Below are positions 12,885 through 13,631 of a stretch of DNA of 13,631 nucleotides, piece by piece. The notes under the pieces were generated by a model. It ran no database searches, was not told the DNA's origin, and was given only the letters and a program-made list of their open reading frames with translations. Made by a program: the position numbers and the translations under genes. Numbering within the stretch: the first letter of the stretch is position 1; every line of letters starts with the position of its first letter. The stretch comes from Lancefieldella parvula_C (GTDB lineage Bacteria > Actinomycetota > Coriobacteriia > Coriobacteriales > Atopobiaceae), in contig NZ_JRND01000030.1 of NCBI RefSeq assembly GCF_000758945.1, forward strand, positions 1-13,631, given 5' to 3'.

Positions 12885-12980
12885 ATGAACATAAGTGCTA
12901 ATGATTATCATTTGCATTTGTTCACCACAGGTAACACAGCGCTACCCAGGCGCTTAACATCGCGCTCACAAGCGCTTTGA
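12885..12980 (+). CDS. Possible 31-residue small ORF in the rubrerythrin leader
   Basis: ATG 12885 is preceded by AAGGGG (12872-12877) at 7 bases and opens a 31-codon frame ending at TGA 12978. The peptide starts MNISANDYHLH and is Leu/Thr/Arg-rich near the end. The Fur-type box lies inside it. It may be a leader peptide, but with no homology evidence chance is a fair alternative. Confidence 0.2.
   Translation: MNISANDYHLHLFTTGNTALPRRLTSRSQAL
12896..12916. promoter_or_regulatory. Fur/PerR-type operator upstream of rubrerythrin
   Basis: The 21-base sequence is palindromic around 12906 except for one symmetric pair: TGC-T-AATGAT-T-ATCATT-T-GCA. It matches the classical 19-bp Fur box (GATAATGATAATCATTATC) at 15 of 19 positions, including the whole AATGATxATCATT core. 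It sits 108 bases before the rubrerythrin start. Rubrerythrins are commonly controlled by PerR or Fur, so the context fits a metal- or peroxide-responsive repressor. Confidence 0.8.
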
Positions 12981-12991
12981 CATGCGTTGAC
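12939..12991. repeat. Phased GCGCT repeats in the rubrerythrin leader
   Basis: GCGCT starts at 12939, 12950, 12962 and 12972, and GCGTT follows at 12984, giving steps of 11, 12, 10 and 12 bases. Segments from 12950 and 12972 also look like two diverged copies of a 22-base unit (GCGCTT, then ACAT, then GCG). They lie between the Fur-type box and the rubrerythrin ribosome binding site. Confidence 0.5.
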
Positions 12992-13023
12992 GTGCCACTC
13001 GTTAACGCGGGAGAGGAGAAAAA

Positions 13024-13569
13024 ATGGCAGTAGATTTTGAGAATTCTCAGACAAAGAAGAACCTCGAGGCAGCTTTTGCTGGTGAGTCCCAGGCTACCAA
13101 CAAGTACAGCTATTATGCTTCCCAGGCTGCAAAAGATGGTTATCAGCAGATTTCCAACATTTTCACCGAGACTTCTGGCAACGAGAAAGTTCACGCTAAG
13201 CTTTGGTTCAAGTATCTCCACGGTGGCAAGATTCCAGAGACTGCAGAGAACCTCAAGGACGCAGCTGCTGGTGAGAACTACGAGTGGACTACCATGTACG
13301 CTGATTTCGCTAAGGTAGCTGAGGAGGAGGGCTTCGCAGAGATCGCTGCTAAGTTCCGTCTTGTCGGCAACATCGAGAAGACTCACGAGGAGCGCTATCA
13401 GAAGCTTCTTGAGCGCGTTGAGTCCGGTGAGGTCTTTGAGCGCGAGGGTGTCAAGGTTTGGAAGTGCCTCAAGTGCGGTCACCTGCACGTTGGCGCATCT
13501 GCACCAAAGGTCTGCCCAGTCTGCGGTCACCCACAGGCATACTTCGAGGAGCAGTCCCTCAACTACTAA
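13024..13569 (+). CDS. rbr: Rubrerythrin
   Basis: A cytoplasmic non-haem di-iron peroxidase that reduces hydrogen peroxide in anaerobes and microaerophiles. The 181 residues form the standard two-domain protein. The four-helix di-iron domain contributes E21, E54 and H57 (NEKVH), E87, and E118 with H121 (EKTHEER). The C-terminal rubredoxin-like domain carries CLKCG (C148, C151) and CPVCG (C164, C167), which pass electrons to the di-iron site. GAGGAG (13013-13018) precedes the ATG. The Fur-type box upstream suggests induction by peroxide or iron limitation. The gene is highly codon-biased towards common codons, as expected for an abundant protein. Confidence 0.97.
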   Translation: MAVDFENSQTKKNLEAAFAGESQATNKYSYYASQAAKDGYQQISNIFTETSGNEKVHAKLWFKYLHGGKIPETAENLKDAAAGENYEWTTMYADFAKVAEEEGFAEIAAKFRLVGNIEKTHEERYQKLLERVESGEVFEREGVKVWKCLKCGHLHVGASAPKVCPVCGHPQAYFEEQSLNY

Positions 13570-13608
13570 GTTGCAGCTTCAACTTTTAGTGCGTTAAAAA
13601 TGTACCCG

Positions 13609-13631
13609 CCAGCAGGTCATCGGCTTGCTGG
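13609..13631 (+). terminator. Hairpin cut by the window end, probable terminator
   Basis: CCAGCAGG (13609-13616) pairs with CTTGCTGG (13624-13631) with one G-U pair and a 7-base loop. Any T-tract would lie beyond the window. A weaker stem AAGTTG/CAACTT (13568-13573/13580-13585) followed by TTT lies directly after the rubrerythrin stop. Confidence 0.4.

Overview
The window looks like chromosomal sequence from a Coriobacteriia actinobacterium, most likely family Atopobiaceae (Atopobium/Lancefieldella/Olsenella type). This is an inference from gene order and protein features: a dnaX-ybaB-recR cluster, a bifunctional FolP-FolK, an L31 protein with a long Ala/Lys tail, and roughly 50% GC. No species can be assigned without a database search. 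The content is mostly housekeeping. I see no phage, IS element, CRISPR array or toxin island.

Layout. 1-40: terminator of a gene upstream of the window. 109-1802 (minus strand): exonuclease III (xth), then a PHP-domain phosphatase. 2007-4198 (plus): folP-folK fusion, overlapped by a degenerate biotin-ligase-like protein. 4273-5055 (minus): type III pantothenate kinase (coaX), convergent with the ligase-like gene. 5056-5340: a 285-base regulatory region with phased AGTTGTY repeats, the rpmE promoter and a structured leader. 5341-5748: rpmE with its terminator. 5882-9902 (plus): dnaX, ybaB, recR and an uncharacterised single-pass membrane protein. 10067-10143: tRNA-Asp(GTC) with promoter and terminator. 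10336-12846 (plus): a HAD-IB phosphatase, an Rrf2-family regulator and a MutY-like glycosylase without an Fe-S cluster. 12847-13023: a regulatory region with a near-perfect Fur-type box. 13024-13569: rubrerythrin.

Themes. Several genes serve DNA repair and replication (xth, dnaX, ybaB, recR, mutY-like). Another group concerns oxidative or iron stress (rubrerythrin behind a Fur-type box, an Rrf2 regulator with a cysteine cluster). A third is cofactor synthesis (folate, CoA).

The most striking signal is not a gene. The 9-mer TGGCGAGAA occurs nine times in 13.6 kb, where about 0.1 would be expected by chance, and its 8-base core GGCGAGAA occurs eleven times. Copies lie on both strands, often extend to TGGCGAGAAACCC, and form one perfect inverted pair between two genes. 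Inside genes they tend to fall in flexible linkers, where they repeatedly encode S/A-G-E-K. This is how DNA uptake sequences are distributed in Neisseria and Pasteurellaceae, so the motif is a candidate uptake-type or other genome-wide recognition sequence in this lineage.
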